Assembly (NCBI GenBank): GCA_016177915.1 | Contig: JACOUI010000146.1 | Span: 1-47,704, forward strand | DNA: 47,704 nt | Direction of reading: 5' to 3' | DNA from: Planctomycetia bacterium | GTDB taxonomy: Bacteria > Planctomycetota > Planctomycetia > Pirellulales > S012-138 | Shown: one piece after another, positions 1-8,320 of the stretch | Layout: each line of letters begins with the position of its first letter | How positions within the stretch are numbered: the stretch's first letter is position 1 | Made by a program: the position numbers and the translations under genes | Notes under the pieces: generated by a model | Seen by the model: the letters and a program-made list of their open reading frames with translations, nothing else | What the model was told of the DNA's origin: nothing | Databases searched by the model: none

Positions 1-15
1 CGCAAGCCGCGGCGA

Positions 16-43
16 CCCCGGCCCCCCCCGGGGGGGGCCGGGG
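16..43. repeat. 28-bp perfect GC palindrome
   Basis: Fourteen bases (CCCCGG followed by eight C) are followed immediately by their exact reverse complement, with no loop. It could act as a very stable hairpin, but runs of eight C and eight G are also a common place for assembly or base-calling errors. Reading frames that cross it should not be trusted. Confidence 0.7.
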
Positions 44-47
44 TTAG

Positions 48-164
48 TTGGAGATCCATACCAAATACCGGGGCATTTTTGGTCCAACAAAGTGGGTCCA
101 CCTGAGCGGAGTGCGAATCGACCCCGACTTCGTGAGGAAGTCTCGCGTCATCGCGTTGGATTAA
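48..164 (+). other. possible C-terminal coding remnant
   Basis: After an in-frame TAG at 45-47, an open frame runs to the TAA ending at 164 and encodes about 38 residues of ordinary composition. It includes KYRGIFGPTKWVHL and ends RKSRVIALD. No start codon with a ribosome binding site is seen, and the GC palindrome lies directly upstream. This could therefore be the tail of a gene whose frame is broken in that homopolymer run. I do not recognise the family. Confidence 0.25.
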
Positions 165-176
165 AGGACCGCCGCG

Positions 177-478
177 TCACTTCTTTTCCGGGCTGGCGAA
201 CGTCCAAGCCTTGAGCGTGTTGCCATCCTTGTCCTTGGGTCGAACAACCTCAATGCGGATTTCGCCAGGAGCGTTCGCCGGGTCGAGTCGCAGCCTCGTC
301 AGCGCACGGACCCTTCCGCGAGGCGCTTGAGATTCGGCGCGTCGTGGAGCGTGCTGCCGTACGGCGCGATTTCCGCCCAGCCGAGATCGTCGGCCAGGAT
401 GAAGACGACGCTTAGCGGCGCGCGTGTGTCTGCCGCGTGGCACCGGCGCGTGAGGCCCACGACCACCAGTGCCGCCAA
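177..478 (-). pseudogene. sulfatase remnant, internally deleted
   Basis: On the minus strand a frame starting near 478 (TTG, or GTG at 466) encodes a hydrophobic leader and then VVFILADDLGWAEIAPYGS, the typical beginning of a type I sulfatase with the DDLG metal site. It stops at 299, before the formylglycine motif. The rest, in another frame down to 177, encodes a tail with LRLDPANAPGEIRIEVV and ends in WTFASPEKK. A full sulfatase has about 450 residues, so nearly all of the catalytic domain is missing. I infer a gene reduced by deletion and frameshift. An intact sulfatase lies elsewhere in the window at 24077-25492. Confidence 0.6.
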
Positions 479-619
479 ATAAACGGCTCGCCTGGCTCAT
501 GGGCGAGTTGGCGAGGGCCGGGACCTAGCTGGCGGACGGGTGGCCACGATATGATCAAAAGCGGCCGACTTCAACAGCAGCGTTGAACTTAACGTCGAAC
601 TTGAACAGGGGAAAGACCG

Positions 620-3600
620 ATGAATGTGCCGGCTCGCGCAAGCCGCCCTGAGCGTCATGTTCGCCGTTCATCACTCGATGATCGACCTTCGACCTTCTCC
701 CGGCCTCGAGCCGCGACCATCGTACGCCCAACCTCCGTTGCCGAAGGCGCAGCCATTCAACGTTCGACGTTCATCGTTGATCGGTCAACGTTCCTTCGCT
801 TGGCCTTGTTGCTTCTTTGGCCCGCAGCCGCGCCCGCTGGCGCCGCGGAGGTTGACTTCGTACGCGACGTGCGGCCGATCCTGGCGGAGCATTGTTTTAA
901 GTGTCATGGCGCCGCGGTGCGTGAGAACGGCCTGCGGCTGGACGCGCGCGAGGCGGCGGTCGAAAAGCTGGAATCCGGGGCGACGGCGATCGTGCCGGGC
1001 AAGCCCGAGGCGAGCGAATTGGTGAGGCGGACCTCGTCGCATGATCCCGACGTCGTCATGCCGCCGCCGAGCGCGAAAAAGCCGCTTACCCCTCAGCGAA
1101 TCAAGACCCTCGAGCGCTGGATCGCCGAGGGAGCGCCCTATGCCGTCCATTGGGCCTTTGTTCCGCCGCTCCCGCCTGCCGTGCCGAAGGTGAGCGTTGC
1201 AGGGACCGAGATCAAAAGCCCTATCGACGCCTTCGTGGCCGAGAGGCTCAATCGCGAAGGGCTGTCGATGTCGCCGCCCGCGCCGCCGGACGTGCTCTGT
1301 CGCCGAATCTACCTGGACGTGATCGGCCTGCCTCCGTCGCCGCGCGAGGTCGATGAGTTCGTCGCGGCCGCAAAGCGCGACCGCCCGGCGGCCATCGAGG
1401 CGCTCCTCGATCGCCTGCTTAGCAGCCCGCATTACGGGGAGAAGTGGGCCAGGCACTGGCTGGACGCCGCCCGGTATGCCGACAGCAACGGCTACGAAAA
1501 GGACCTGCCGCGCGAGCAATGGGCCTGGCGCGATTGGGTGATTGACGCCTTCAACCGCGACCTGCCGTACGACCAGTTCATCATTCAGCAGGTGGCGGGG
1601 GACTTGTTGGAGAACGTGGAAGGTTCAACGCTGCTCGTTCCGGGAACGGCGTCTCCGCCCGTCGTCGCCACTGGGTTCCTCGCCAACGGGATGATCAACG
1701 AGGAAGGGGCCATCATTCCCGAAGAGTTTCGCATGGAGGCGATGTTCGACCGCATGGACTGCCTCGGCAAAGCCGTGCTCGGCTTGTCGGTGCAATGCGC
1801 TCAGTGTCACACGCACAAGTTCGATCCCATCGCGCAAACCGAGTACTACGGGATGTTCGCGTTTCTGAACAACACCTACGAGGCCCAGTCCTGGGTGTAC
1901 TCGCAGCCGCAGCTCGACAAGATCGCCGCGGTTCGAGCGGGACTCGCCCGGAACGACGCCCGCGTGCGAGAGCAAATCCCGGATTGGCAACAGAGGCTTG
2001 CGCCGTGGGAAGCCGGCGAGTTGGGGCGGCACGACGCCTTCCACTGGCAAGTCGTCGAAGCCGTCGATCTGCACTCGTCGACGGAGCTGAATCACCCCGT
2101 ATCGTTGGCCGACAACTCCATCCTGACTCTCGGGCACAAGACGATCGTCGGCGACGTCTACATGATCGCCGAGCCGAAGCGGACCGGCGCCACCGCCCTT
2201 CGCCTGGAAATCCTGCGGCACGGCGACCTGCCGTTCGAAGGTCCGGGCCGGAGTTTCAAGGGCACGTGGGCATTGACCGAACTCGTCGTCGAGAGCCAGC
2301 GGCCGGGCGACATGAAATGGGAACGGCTCAAGCTGGCGAGCGCGACGGCGGACTTCGCCGAGCCCGAGCACAAGCTGGAGCCCGAATGGGAGAACAAGTC
2401 GAAGGACAAGGACACCAAGCGCACGTGCGGGCCAGCCGCGTTCCTGGTCGACGGCAGCGACGACACAGCGTGGCGAGCGGACCGCGGCCCGGGGCGCCGA
2501 AACACGGATTCCGTCGCAGTCGCTCAATTCGAGCGGCCGCTCGATCTGCCCGAGGGGACGAAGCTCAAGATCTCGCTGCGCACGAATCACGGCGGCGATG
2601 ACAACGGCGTCAAGAACGTGATGGTCGGCCGCTTCCGCGTGTCGCTCACGACGTCTCCCGACGCGAAGGTCGACGGGACGCCTTACGCCGCGATCCTGGC
2701 CATGCGGACGCCGCCGGAAAAACGCACGCCGCGGCAACAAACCGAGATCTTCGCGGCGTGGCGCGCGAGCGTCCCGGAGCTGGCGGCGCTGAATGCCGAG
2801 GCCGAATCGCTCTGGAGCCAGTATCCCGAGGCGATGACTTCGGTGCTGCACCTCGCAGAGCGCCGCGACGAGTACGTCCGGCCGACGCATCGGCTGGAAC
2901 GCGGCGCGTGGAACCGGCCGCAGGAACACATCGCGCCGCACGTGCCGGCGGTCTTCCACCCGCTGACGGCGGCCCAAGCGGCCGCTCCCGCCTCGCCTTC
3001 AACCGAGGGTGCCGTCGGTCGATCCCCGTCACCGAACTCGGTGCCCGCCTCCACGCGCCTGGATTTCGCTCGCTGGCTGGCGGATCGACGTTCGCCCCTT
3101 GCGGCGCGTGTCGCCGTGAATCGCGTTTGGCAGGCGATGTTCGGCATGGGACTGGTCGAGACGCCCGAAGACTTCGGCACGCGGGCCCCCTTGCCCGAGC
3201 ATCCTGCCCTGCTCGATTGGCTGGCCGTCGAGTTCATGGATCGGGGCTGGAGCCACAAGCAACTCATCCGCACGATCGTCGCGAGCGCGACCTACCAGCA
3301 GCGCTCGTCCCTGAACCCGCAGCTCCTGGATCGCGATCCGCGCAACCTCCTCTTGGCGCGGGGGCCCCGCTTCCGGGTCGAAGCGGAAGTGGTGCGCGAC
3401 GTCGCGCTTGGCGTCTCCGGCCTTTTGCATCCAAAGGTCGGCGGCCCGAGCATCTTCCCGCCCGTGCCGCAAACCGTGCTCGATTACAACTTCTTTAAAC
3501 CGACCTACTGGGTCCCCGCCACCGGACCGGAGCGCTATCGCCGGGCCTTGTACGTCTTCCGCAAGCGTTCGATGCCCGACCCCGTGCTGATGAGCTTCGA

Positions 3601-4003
3601 CGCTCCCAACGCCGACTTTTCCTGCGCAAGGCGCCCGCGCTCGAATACGCCCCTCGCCGCGCTGGTCTCGCTCAATGAGCCGATCTTCGTCGAGGCCTCG
3701 CGGGCGCTCGCCTTGCGAATTCTCAAGGAGGGCGGCCCGACCGACGCCGAGCGAGTGGACTATGCCTACCGCCTCTGCACCAGTCGCCTGCCGAAACCCG
3801 CGGAAAAAGAGGCCGTGCTGGAGATGCTCGCTGCCCACAGGCGGCGCATCGCCGACGGCTGGCTTTCGCCGCGGGAAATCACGACCGGCGACGCATCCAA
3901 GCTGCCCGAGCTGCCGCCGAACACGACGCCGCAGGACGCGGCCGCCTGGATGCTCGTGGCCCGTGTGCTGCTCAACCTCGACGAGACGCTGTCGAAGAAC
4001 TAA
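620..4003 (+). CDS. DUF1549/DUF1553 planctomycete cytochrome c protein
   Basis: This 1127-residue exported protein has the layout PSCyt1, DUF1549, a central carbohydrate-binding-like region and DUF1553. The first heme-type motif CFKCH is at about residues 92-96, and a second, CAQCH, at about 393-397 inside DUF1549. GGAAAG-like purine-rich sequence precedes the ATG. However, the first 57 residues are an arginine/serine-rich stretch partly encoded by a heptad repeat array. The hydrophobic signal segment LRLALLLLWPAAAPAGAA only begins near residue 59, so translation may really start later. It is followed after 24 bases by a DUF1501 gene, the usual partner. The family is thought to be exported and possibly linked to polysaccharide breakdown, but its reaction is not established. 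Confidence 0.93.
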   Translation: MNVPARASRPERHVRRSSLDDRPSTFSRPRAATIVRPTSVAEGAAIQRSTFIVDRSTFLRLALLLLWPAAAPAGAAEVDFVRDVRPILAEHCFKCHGAAVRENGLRLDAREAAVEKLESGATAIVPGKPEASELVRRTSSHDPDVVMPPPSAKKPLTPQRIKTLERWIAEGAPYAVHWAFVPPLPPAVPKVSVAGTEIKSPIDAFVAERLNREGLSMSPPAPPDVLCRRIYLDVIGLPPSPREVDEFVAAAKRDRPAAIEALLDRLLSSPHYGEKWARHWLDAARYADSNGYEKDLPREQWAWRDWVIDAFNRDLPYDQFIIQQVAGDLLENVEGSTLLVPGTASPPVVATGFLANGMINEEGAIIPEEFRMEAMFDRMDCLGKAVLGLSVQCAQCHTHKFDPIAQTEYYGMFAFLNNTYEAQSWVYSQPQLDKIAAVRAGLARNDARVREQIPDWQQRLAPWEAGELGRHDAFHWQVVEAVDLHSSTELNHPVSLADNSILTLGHKTIVGDVYMIAEPKRTGATALRLEILRHGDLPFEGPGRSFKGTWALTELVVESQRPGDMKWERLKLASATADFAEPEHKLEPEWENKSKDKDTKRTCGPAAFLVDGSDDTAWRADRGPGRRNTDSVAVAQFERPLDLPEGTKLKISLRTNHGGDDNGVKNVMVGRFRVSLTTSPDAKVDGTPYAAILAMRTPPEKRTPRQQTEIFAAWRASVPELAALNAEAESLWSQYPEAMTSVLHLAERRDEYVRPTHRLERGAWNRPQEHIAPHVPAVFHPLTAAQAAAPASPSTEGAVGRSPSPNSVPASTRLDFARWLADRRSPLAARVAVNRVWQAMFGMGLVETPEDFGTRAPLPEHPALLDWLAVEFMDRGWSHKQLIRTIVASATYQQRSSLNPQLLDRDPRNLLLARGPRFRVEAEVVRDVALGVSGLLHPKVGGPSIFPPVPQTVLDYNFFKPTYWVPATGPERYRRALYVFRKRSMPDPVLMSFDAPNADFSCARRPRSNTPLAALVSLNEPIFVEASRALALRILKEGGPTDAERVDYAYRLCTSRLPKPAEKEAVLEMLAAHRRRIADGWLSPREITTGDASKLPELPPNTTPQDAAAWMLVARVLLNLDETLSKN
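756..797 (+). repeat. degenerate heptanucleotide array in the 5' coding end
   Basis: Consecutive 7-base units TTCAACG, TTCGACG, TTCATCG, TTGATCG and GTCAACG run without interruption, then decay. They lie inside the annotated N-terminus of the DUF1549/1553 gene, just before the sequence for its signal peptide. Related GTTCAAC/GTTCGAC words in the opposite orientation occur at about 575-610. Confidence 0.7.
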
Positions 4004-4027
4004 AGGCACGTCGAACGGGAGCGATTT

Positions 4028-5422
4028 ATGAACGTCCTCACCCGGCGCTGGTTCCTTCGCGACTGCGGCATTGGCCTGGGCGCGATCGCGCTCTCATCGC
4101 TTTTGGCGAAGGACGCGGCGGCCGCGCGCACCGGCCCCCTTTCTCCTAAGACGCCGCATTTCCCCGCCAAAGCCAGACGGGTCGTGTCCCTGTTTCACGC
4201 CGGAGCGCCAAGCCACTTGGAGCTGTACGATTACAAGCCGGAATTGGCCAGGCGGAACGGCCAGCTTCCCCCGGCCGAGCTGCTCAAGGACTACCGCGCG
4301 GCGTTCATCAAGCCCAACTCGGCGCTGCTGGGGCCGAAGTTTTCGTTCGCCAGGCACGGCCGGTGCGGGATGGAGCTCAGCGAGCTGCTCCCACATACCG
4401 CCAGCGTCGCCGACGAGATCTGCCTGGTCCGGTCGATGCAGACGGATGCGGTCAACCATGCCCCAGCCCAGATTCTGATGAACACCGGCTCGCAGCAGTT
4501 CGGCCGGCCCAGCTTCGGGGCCTGGTCGGTGTATGGACTGGGCAGCCAGAGCGAGGACTTGCCGGGCTACGTCGTGCTCACTAGCGCGAAGGGGACGAGC
4601 GGCGGGGCGAGCAACTACGGGGCGGGCTTCTTGCCGACCGCCTACAGCGGCGTGCCGCTGCGATCCAGCGGCGATCCGGTGCTGTATCTCTCCAATCCGC
4701 CGGGGATCGACGCCGCGGCGCAGCGGCAGTCGCTCGACGGGCTGCGGCGGCTCAACGAGATCGCGCTGGCCGACGTCGGCGACCCGGAAGTCGCGGCCCG
4801 GATTCAAAGCTACGAAATGGCGTACCGGCTGCAGACCAGCGCCCCTGAATTGATGGACCTCTCCGGCGAACCCGAGAGCGTGCTGGACCTCTACGGCGTC
4901 AAGGACGTGAAGGAATCGAGCTACGCGAGGAACTGCCTCTTGGCCCGGCGGCTGCTGGAGCGCGGCGTGCGCTTCGTGCAGCTCTTCCACGAGGCCTGGG
5001 ACCAGCACTCCGACTTGACGAAGCAAATCCAGAAAAACGCCGAAGACACCGATCGGGCCAGCGCCGCCTTGGTGACGGACCTCCAGCGGCTGGGCCTGCT
5101 CGACGACACGATCGTGATTTGGGGCGGCGAGTTCGGCCGCACGCCCATGGTCCAGGGCGGCGGCAACGACGGGCGAGACCATCACAACCGCTGCTTCTCG
5201 ATCTGGCTGGCCGGCGCGGGCGTGAAGGGCGGCCACGTCCACGGCGAGTCAGATGATCTGGGCTTCAACGTCGCTCGCGACCCGGTCCACGTTCATGACC
5301 TCAATGCGACGCTGCTGCACTTGCTAGGCTTCGATCACGAGCGCCTGACCTTCCGCTTCCAAGGCCGCGACTATCGCCTGACGGACGTGCATGGCCGCGT
5401 CGTCAACGAAGTGCTGACGTAA
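4028..5422 (+). CDS. DUF1501 family protein
   Basis: A 464-residue protein. Its N-terminus TRRWFLRDCGIGLGAIALSS is a twin-arginine export signal, so it should be folded in the cytoplasm and then exported. The body has the DUF1501 hallmarks, which resemble the alkaline phosphatase/sulfatase fold: an FHAGAPSHLELYDYKPEL start, RFVQLFHEAWDQHSDL in the middle, and GGEFGRTPMVQG followed by GRDHHNRC near the end. It starts 24 bases after the preceding DUF1549/1553 gene and is probably cotranscribed. The biochemical role of DUF1501 is unknown; a role on sulfated or phosphorylated glycans is only an inference from the fold. Confidence 0.95.
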   Translation: MNVLTRRWFLRDCGIGLGAIALSSLLAKDAAAARTGPLSPKTPHFPAKARRVVSLFHAGAPSHLELYDYKPELARRNGQLPPAELLKDYRAAFIKPNSALLGPKFSFARHGRCGMELSELLPHTASVADEICLVRSMQTDAVNHAPAQILMNTGSQQFGRPSFGAWSVYGLGSQSEDLPGYVVLTSAKGTSGGASNYGAGFLPTAYSGVPLRSSGDPVLYLSNPPGIDAAAQRQSLDGLRRLNEIALADVGDPEVAARIQSYEMAYRLQTSAPELMDLSGEPESVLDLYGVKDVKESSYARNCLLARRLLERGVRFVQLFHEAWDQHSDLTKQIQKNAEDTDRASAALVTDLQRLGLLDDTIVIWGGEFGRTPMVQGGGNDGRDHHNRCFSIWLAGAGVKGGHVHGESDDLGFNVARDPVHVHDLNATLLHLLGFDHERLTFRFQGRDYRLTDVHGRVVNEVLT

Positions 5423-5442
5423 GGAACCCAAAGGTCAAACAT

Positions 5443-6282
5443 TCACCGTTCCGTCTGGACTTTGAAACCCAGTTCATACAGCGCAATCCCTGCCGCCGCC
5501 GCCACGTTCAATGAATCCATGCCCTCCCGCATCGGGATCGTCACGCGGCGGTTGCAAATCGCGAGCCAACGCGGGTCCAGGCCGTGGCCTTCGCTGCCGA
5601 ACAGGACGGCCAGCCGGTCGGGGCGTTTTGCGCTGCGCAGCGGCTCGCCGGCCGGGTCGGCGACCGTGGCCCAGAGCGAGACGCCGTGCCGGTCGCGGAG
5701 TTCAGCTAGGATCGCGTCCAGGTTTTCCGGAGCCAGCGTCGGCACGGTCAGCGACGCCCCCATCGACGTCCGCAGCACGCGCCGCGAAAGCCAGTCGGGG
5801 CACCGCGGCCCGAGGATGACCCCCTCGACGCCAAACGCCGCCGCCAGCCGAAAGATGCCGCCCAGGTTTTCCGGGTCTTGCACGTCCGGGCAGACGACGA
5901 TCGTCGTCCGCGGCCGGTCGCGTGGCACGAGGCTTTCCAGCGGCGGCTCGGGGAGGCGCCGCGCGCAGGTCAGAACGCCGTAGTGGAACCTGAAGCCGGC
6001 CAGCGTGTCGATAAGCTCCGGCGGCGCGACGTAAACGGGCGTCTCCGACGGCGCGATCGCCTCGACCGCCGCCGTGTATTTCTTGCTCGTCAAGAACGAG
6101 ACGACCGGGAAACGACTGGCGACGACGCGCTCGGCCAGCTTCAGCCCCTCGGCCACGAAAAGCCCGCTCCACCGCGTCTCGTTGTGCCTCTTGAGGTGCC
6201 GGAACGGCGCCAGGCGGGGGTCGTCGGGGGAATCGACGGAGATGAGGGGCATGGGAACTGATGCGAGCGGGAGTTGGGACAT
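5443..6282 (-). CDS. TrmH/SpoU family RNA 2'-O-methyltransferase
   Basis: A 279-residue SPOUT methyltransferase that should use S-adenosylmethionine to methylate a ribose in rRNA or tRNA. All three SpoU motifs are visible: DVQDPENLGGIFRLAAAFG (133-151), LFGSEGHGL (227-235) and IPMREGMDSLNVAAAAGIAL (249-268). These form the trefoil-knot cofactor site. The N-terminal 100 residues form a small substrate-binding domain with NETRWSGLFVAEGLKL. An internal ATG at residue 11 (MPLISVDSPDD) is a plausible alternative start. The gene ends 20 bases from the convergent DUF1501 gene. The exact RNA target cannot be told from sequence. Confidence 0.93.
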   Translation of the reverse strand: MSQLPLASVPMPLISVDSPDDPRLAPFRHLKRHNETRWSGLFVAEGLKLAERVVASRFPVVSFLTSKKYTAAVEAIAPSETPVYVAPPELIDTLAGFRFHYGVLTCARRLPEPPLESLVPRDRPRTTIVVCPDVQDPENLGGIFRLAAAFGVEGVILGPRCPDWLSRRVLRTSMGASLTVPTLAPENLDAILAELRDRHGVSLWATVADPAGEPLRSAKRPDRLAVLFGSEGHGLDPRWLAICNRRVTIPMREGMDSLNVAAAAGIALYELGFKVQTER

Positions 6283-6316
6283 GGATGACGCGGATGGGAC
6301 AGATAAACACGGATGG
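6281..6316. repeat. short CGGAT-type repeat array
   Basis: The words GGATGACGCGGAT, GGGACAGAT and AAACACGGAT follow each other with a spacing of about 9-10 bases. The array overlaps the start codon of the SpoU gene and faces the 3' side of the next gene. A related array lies at 6766-6809, so the pair brackets the gene at 6337-6687. Confidence 0.55.
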
Positions 6317-6336
6317 AAGGCGAGCGTACTCGATTG

Positions 6337-6687
6337 CTACGGCAGCGTGTACGCCGTCCGGTCGTTCCGGCCGGCAAAGAAGCCGAGAACGCGCGGGTCA
6401 GTGGTGATCTTCACCTGCCGGACGGCCGCGTCGCCCGCCGCGAACAGTACGACGCCCTTTGGGTGCCAGCTTCCGAACGTCCAATACCAGTTCGGCGCGT
6501 CGTGATAGTTGTGGACGGAGATGATGAGGCCGCGAAGGTTGTTCAGGCAATGCGTGCGGGCATATCCGTCGTCGTAACTCCTTTGCACGGCAACCACAGC
6601 GATTGCGAGCAGGATGCAAACGACCGCTACCGATGCCATCAATTGGGCCAGCGTGAACTGCCGGCGGCGAGGGAAGGCGTCGGACAT
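6337..6687 (-). CDS. small single-pass membrane protein, pseudopilin-like
   Basis: 116 residues starting at the ATG of MSDAFPRRRQFTLAQLM. A basic N-terminus is followed by one hydrophobic segment (about 12-34, FTLAQLMASVAVVCILLAIA) and a soluble domain with YARTHCLNNLRGLIISVHNYHD. The layout recalls the N-terminus of DUF1559-type pseudopilins, where a helix after FTL is followed by a cysteine and the word CxNNLR. It lacks the Gly before FTL that prepilin peptidase cleaves, so processing is uncertain. The open frame extends much further upstream, but that part lies in repeat sequence and has no coding character. Confidence 0.75.
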   Translation of the reverse strand: MSDAFPRRRQFTLAQLMASVAVVCILLAIAVVAVQRSYDDGYARTHCLNNLRGLIISVHNYHDAPNWYWTFGSWHPKGVVLFAAGDAAVRQVKITTDPRVLGFFAGRNDRTAYTLP

Positions 6688-6765
6688 GGCGAGTCCCCTG
6701 AGGACATGTTGGGTCAGGGAGACTCGATTCAGTGTATCAGAAAGATCGTGTCGCGGGGCGCTGGA

Positions 6766-6809
6766 GGATGGGACACGGATGACGCGGATTTGACGGAAGG
6801 ACGCGGATC
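6766..6809. repeat. short CGGAT-type repeat array, second copy
   Basis: GGATGGGACACGGAT, GACGCGGAT, TTGACGGA and AGGACGCGGAT follow each other between the small pseudopilin-like gene and the next minus-strand gene. It shares GGATGACGCGGAT-type words with the array at 6281-6316. Read on the minus strand it would encode IRVIRVPSS. Confidence 0.55.
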
Positions 6810-6821
6810 GAAGACGGGAGG

Positions 6822-7337
6822 TTACGACGCGCGACACGCGCCGGCCGATGCGGCGGGGAAGAAGAGACGCTTCACGTGCGGCTTCAAGAGCACGACGAGC
6901 GTCCAGATGCTCAGTGCCGTCCCAAGCGGCACGTACGTCGCATTGAAGACCGAGAAAAGCACGCAGAGCACGAACCGCCTGCGCCGCGCGATGCAGCGGC
7001 CGACGTAGAACAGCAAGACCGCGTGCGCCACGGAAAGCGTGATCTCCACGCCCGTGATGGCGACCAGCCAGGCGGCCTTGAGCGGCGCGTCCTGACTGGC
7101 GGGGAACCAGCGATCGGTGAAATGGTGGGCGTCGAGGGCCCATTGCGACAGCGGCTGGTCTTCGTTGTGCAGAACTTCCCAACCGCCGAAGAAGAGCGGC
7201 ACCGTCGGCAGCGCGAGCAGGGCCGTGACCATTGCCAGCACGTAGTGCAGCCGGACCAGCCGTCGGAGAGTGTTTTCCGATACGGCCGGGGCCGATGTCG
7301 CCGATTGGGCGTCGTCCGTTGTCGCGGTGCCGGTCAC
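6822..7337 (-). CDS. multi-pass membrane protein of unknown function
   Basis: 171 residues from a GTG start that is preceded by AAAGGAA at a good distance. The longer open frame upstream is not coding-like. Four hydrophobic segments are seen at about residues 32-52, 88-112, 122-137 and 138-152, separated by a loop with EDQPLSQWALDAHHFTDRWFP. The protein should sit in the inner membrane. No family motif was recognised. It is divergent from the small gene at 7585. Its distance of 134 bases from the next minus-strand gene leaves an operon open. Confidence 0.8.
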   Translation of the reverse strand: MTGTATTDDAQSATSAPAVSENTLRRLVRLHYVLAMVTALLALPTVPLFFGGWEVLHNEDQPLSQWALDAHHFTDRWFPASQDAPLKAAWLVAITGVEITLSVAHAVLLFYVGRCIARRRRFVLCVLFSVFNATYVPLGTALSIWTLVVLLKPHVKRLFFPAASAGACRAS

Positions 7338-7584
7338 GGTTTTCCTTTGGCGCTCGGTGCTAGCGTCGGCGATTTTGTCGGTCGCTGGGTATCTAGCACT
7401 TCGGCCACGGCAAAGCAATTCGATTACGCTGCCGTGCACGGCGGAAGCGATTGCGCCGCCGCGAATTCGGAGAGTTGCACGGAGGTTACGCAAGAAAATC
7501 GCGGTACACCGGGAACCTTTGGGCGGTCTCGTGCGTCTACTATTTCGGAACCGACCGACGAGGCGCTTGCAGAAGAAGCTGGTT

Positions 7585-7791
7585 ATGGGACTTTTGGCCA
7601 CCATCACGCTGTTGGACCGCGAGCGGAAGCAGGTCATCGAGCTACCGGTCCTGATTCCCGCCGCGTCGCTGGACCCGCTCCGCGACGCGATCGCGGAAGC
7701 CGCGCGCCGGCATCCCAGCGGCGAGCTGAAGCACATCGAGTTCTCGCTGCCCAAGCGGGAGGCGGCTAGCGCCCCCGCGGCGGCGGCGTGA
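7585..7791 (+). CDS. small hypothetical protein
   Basis: 68 residues starting MGLLATITLLDRERKQVIELP. A much longer open frame reaches upstream to 7270, but that part overlaps the divergent membrane-protein gene and reads as arginine-rich shadow sequence. The ATG at 7585 has AGAAGAAG upstream and begins a plausible alpha/beta sequence with HPSGELKHIEFSLPKRE. The C-terminus is an alanine-rich tail. Family not recognised. The 247 bases before it hold nothing else that I can identify. Confidence 0.55.
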   Translation: MGLLATITLLDRERKQVIELPVLIPAASLDPLRDAIAEAARRHPSGELKHIEFSLPKREAASAPAAAA

Positions 7792-7927
7792 GGCGAATAA
7801 TCGGTCTGCAAGCGAGCTTTGCGAGTCTTGGGCCTACACGGCGATTTCGGGGACCTCCTTCCCCGGCCGTACGGAGCTTGCAGCCACGGGGAGTTCTTTC
7901 TCCGCGCCCACGCCGCCGCCTCTTTCT

Positions 7928-7955
7928 TTGCAGACGGTCGCTCCTGGGTTAGAAT
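7928..7955 (+). promoter_or_regulatory. putative sigma-70-type promoter
   Basis: TTGCAG, a 16-base spacer and TAGAAT lie about 60 bases upstream of the small gene at 8016. It is a reasonable match in an otherwise empty 224-base gap. Confidence 0.45.
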
Positions 7956-8015
7956 TACTGTACGAGCCGTTCTCGCAGACAATGCCCTCAGCGCATCGTA
8001 AGGTGGAGAGCGCCG

Positions 8016-8303
8016 ATGATGAAGAGAGAAACCTCGGCCGGGGCGTCGGAATCCACTGACGATTCCCAACTGCTGCCGGACGCCTACGGAGTCGTCATGA
8101 GTCGGCGCAGCGACGCGGAAATCATCCGCGAAATGCAGGAACACGGTGGGCAGCTCGTCGCGCGAAGTCTCGACGGCCGCACGGCGCACGTCTACGCGAA
8201 TTCTCCGGAGGATCTCGATCGCGCGATCATCGCCATGGGGCTGCGGTACACCCAGGTTGTCATCGACTCTGTTCCGAGGCCCGATGAAGGCGAGCAGTTG
8301 TAG
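8016..8303 (+). CDS. hypothetical protein, 95 aa
   Basis: A soluble protein, MMKRETSAGASESTDDSQLL at the start, with AEIIREMQEHGGQLVARSLD and DLDRAIIAMGLRYTQVVIDS after it. GGTGGAG lies upstream of the two consecutive ATG codons and a candidate promoter lies at 7928-7955. The composition is that of a real small alpha/beta protein. I do not recognise the family. It ends 17 bases from the convergent protease-like gene. Confidence 0.65.
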   Translation: MMKRETSAGASESTDDSQLLPDAYGVVMSRRSDAEIIREMQEHGGQLVARSLDGRTAHVYANSPEDLDRAIIAMGLRYTQVVIDSVPRPDEGEQL

Positions 8304-8320
8304 CCTCGCGGCAGACCGAC

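Noticed and set aside
299-301. A TGA in the sulfatase remnant as another selenocysteine codon
   Set aside because: The sequence after it matches a tail in another frame, not sulfatase sequence, and selenocysteine is not known at that position of the family.
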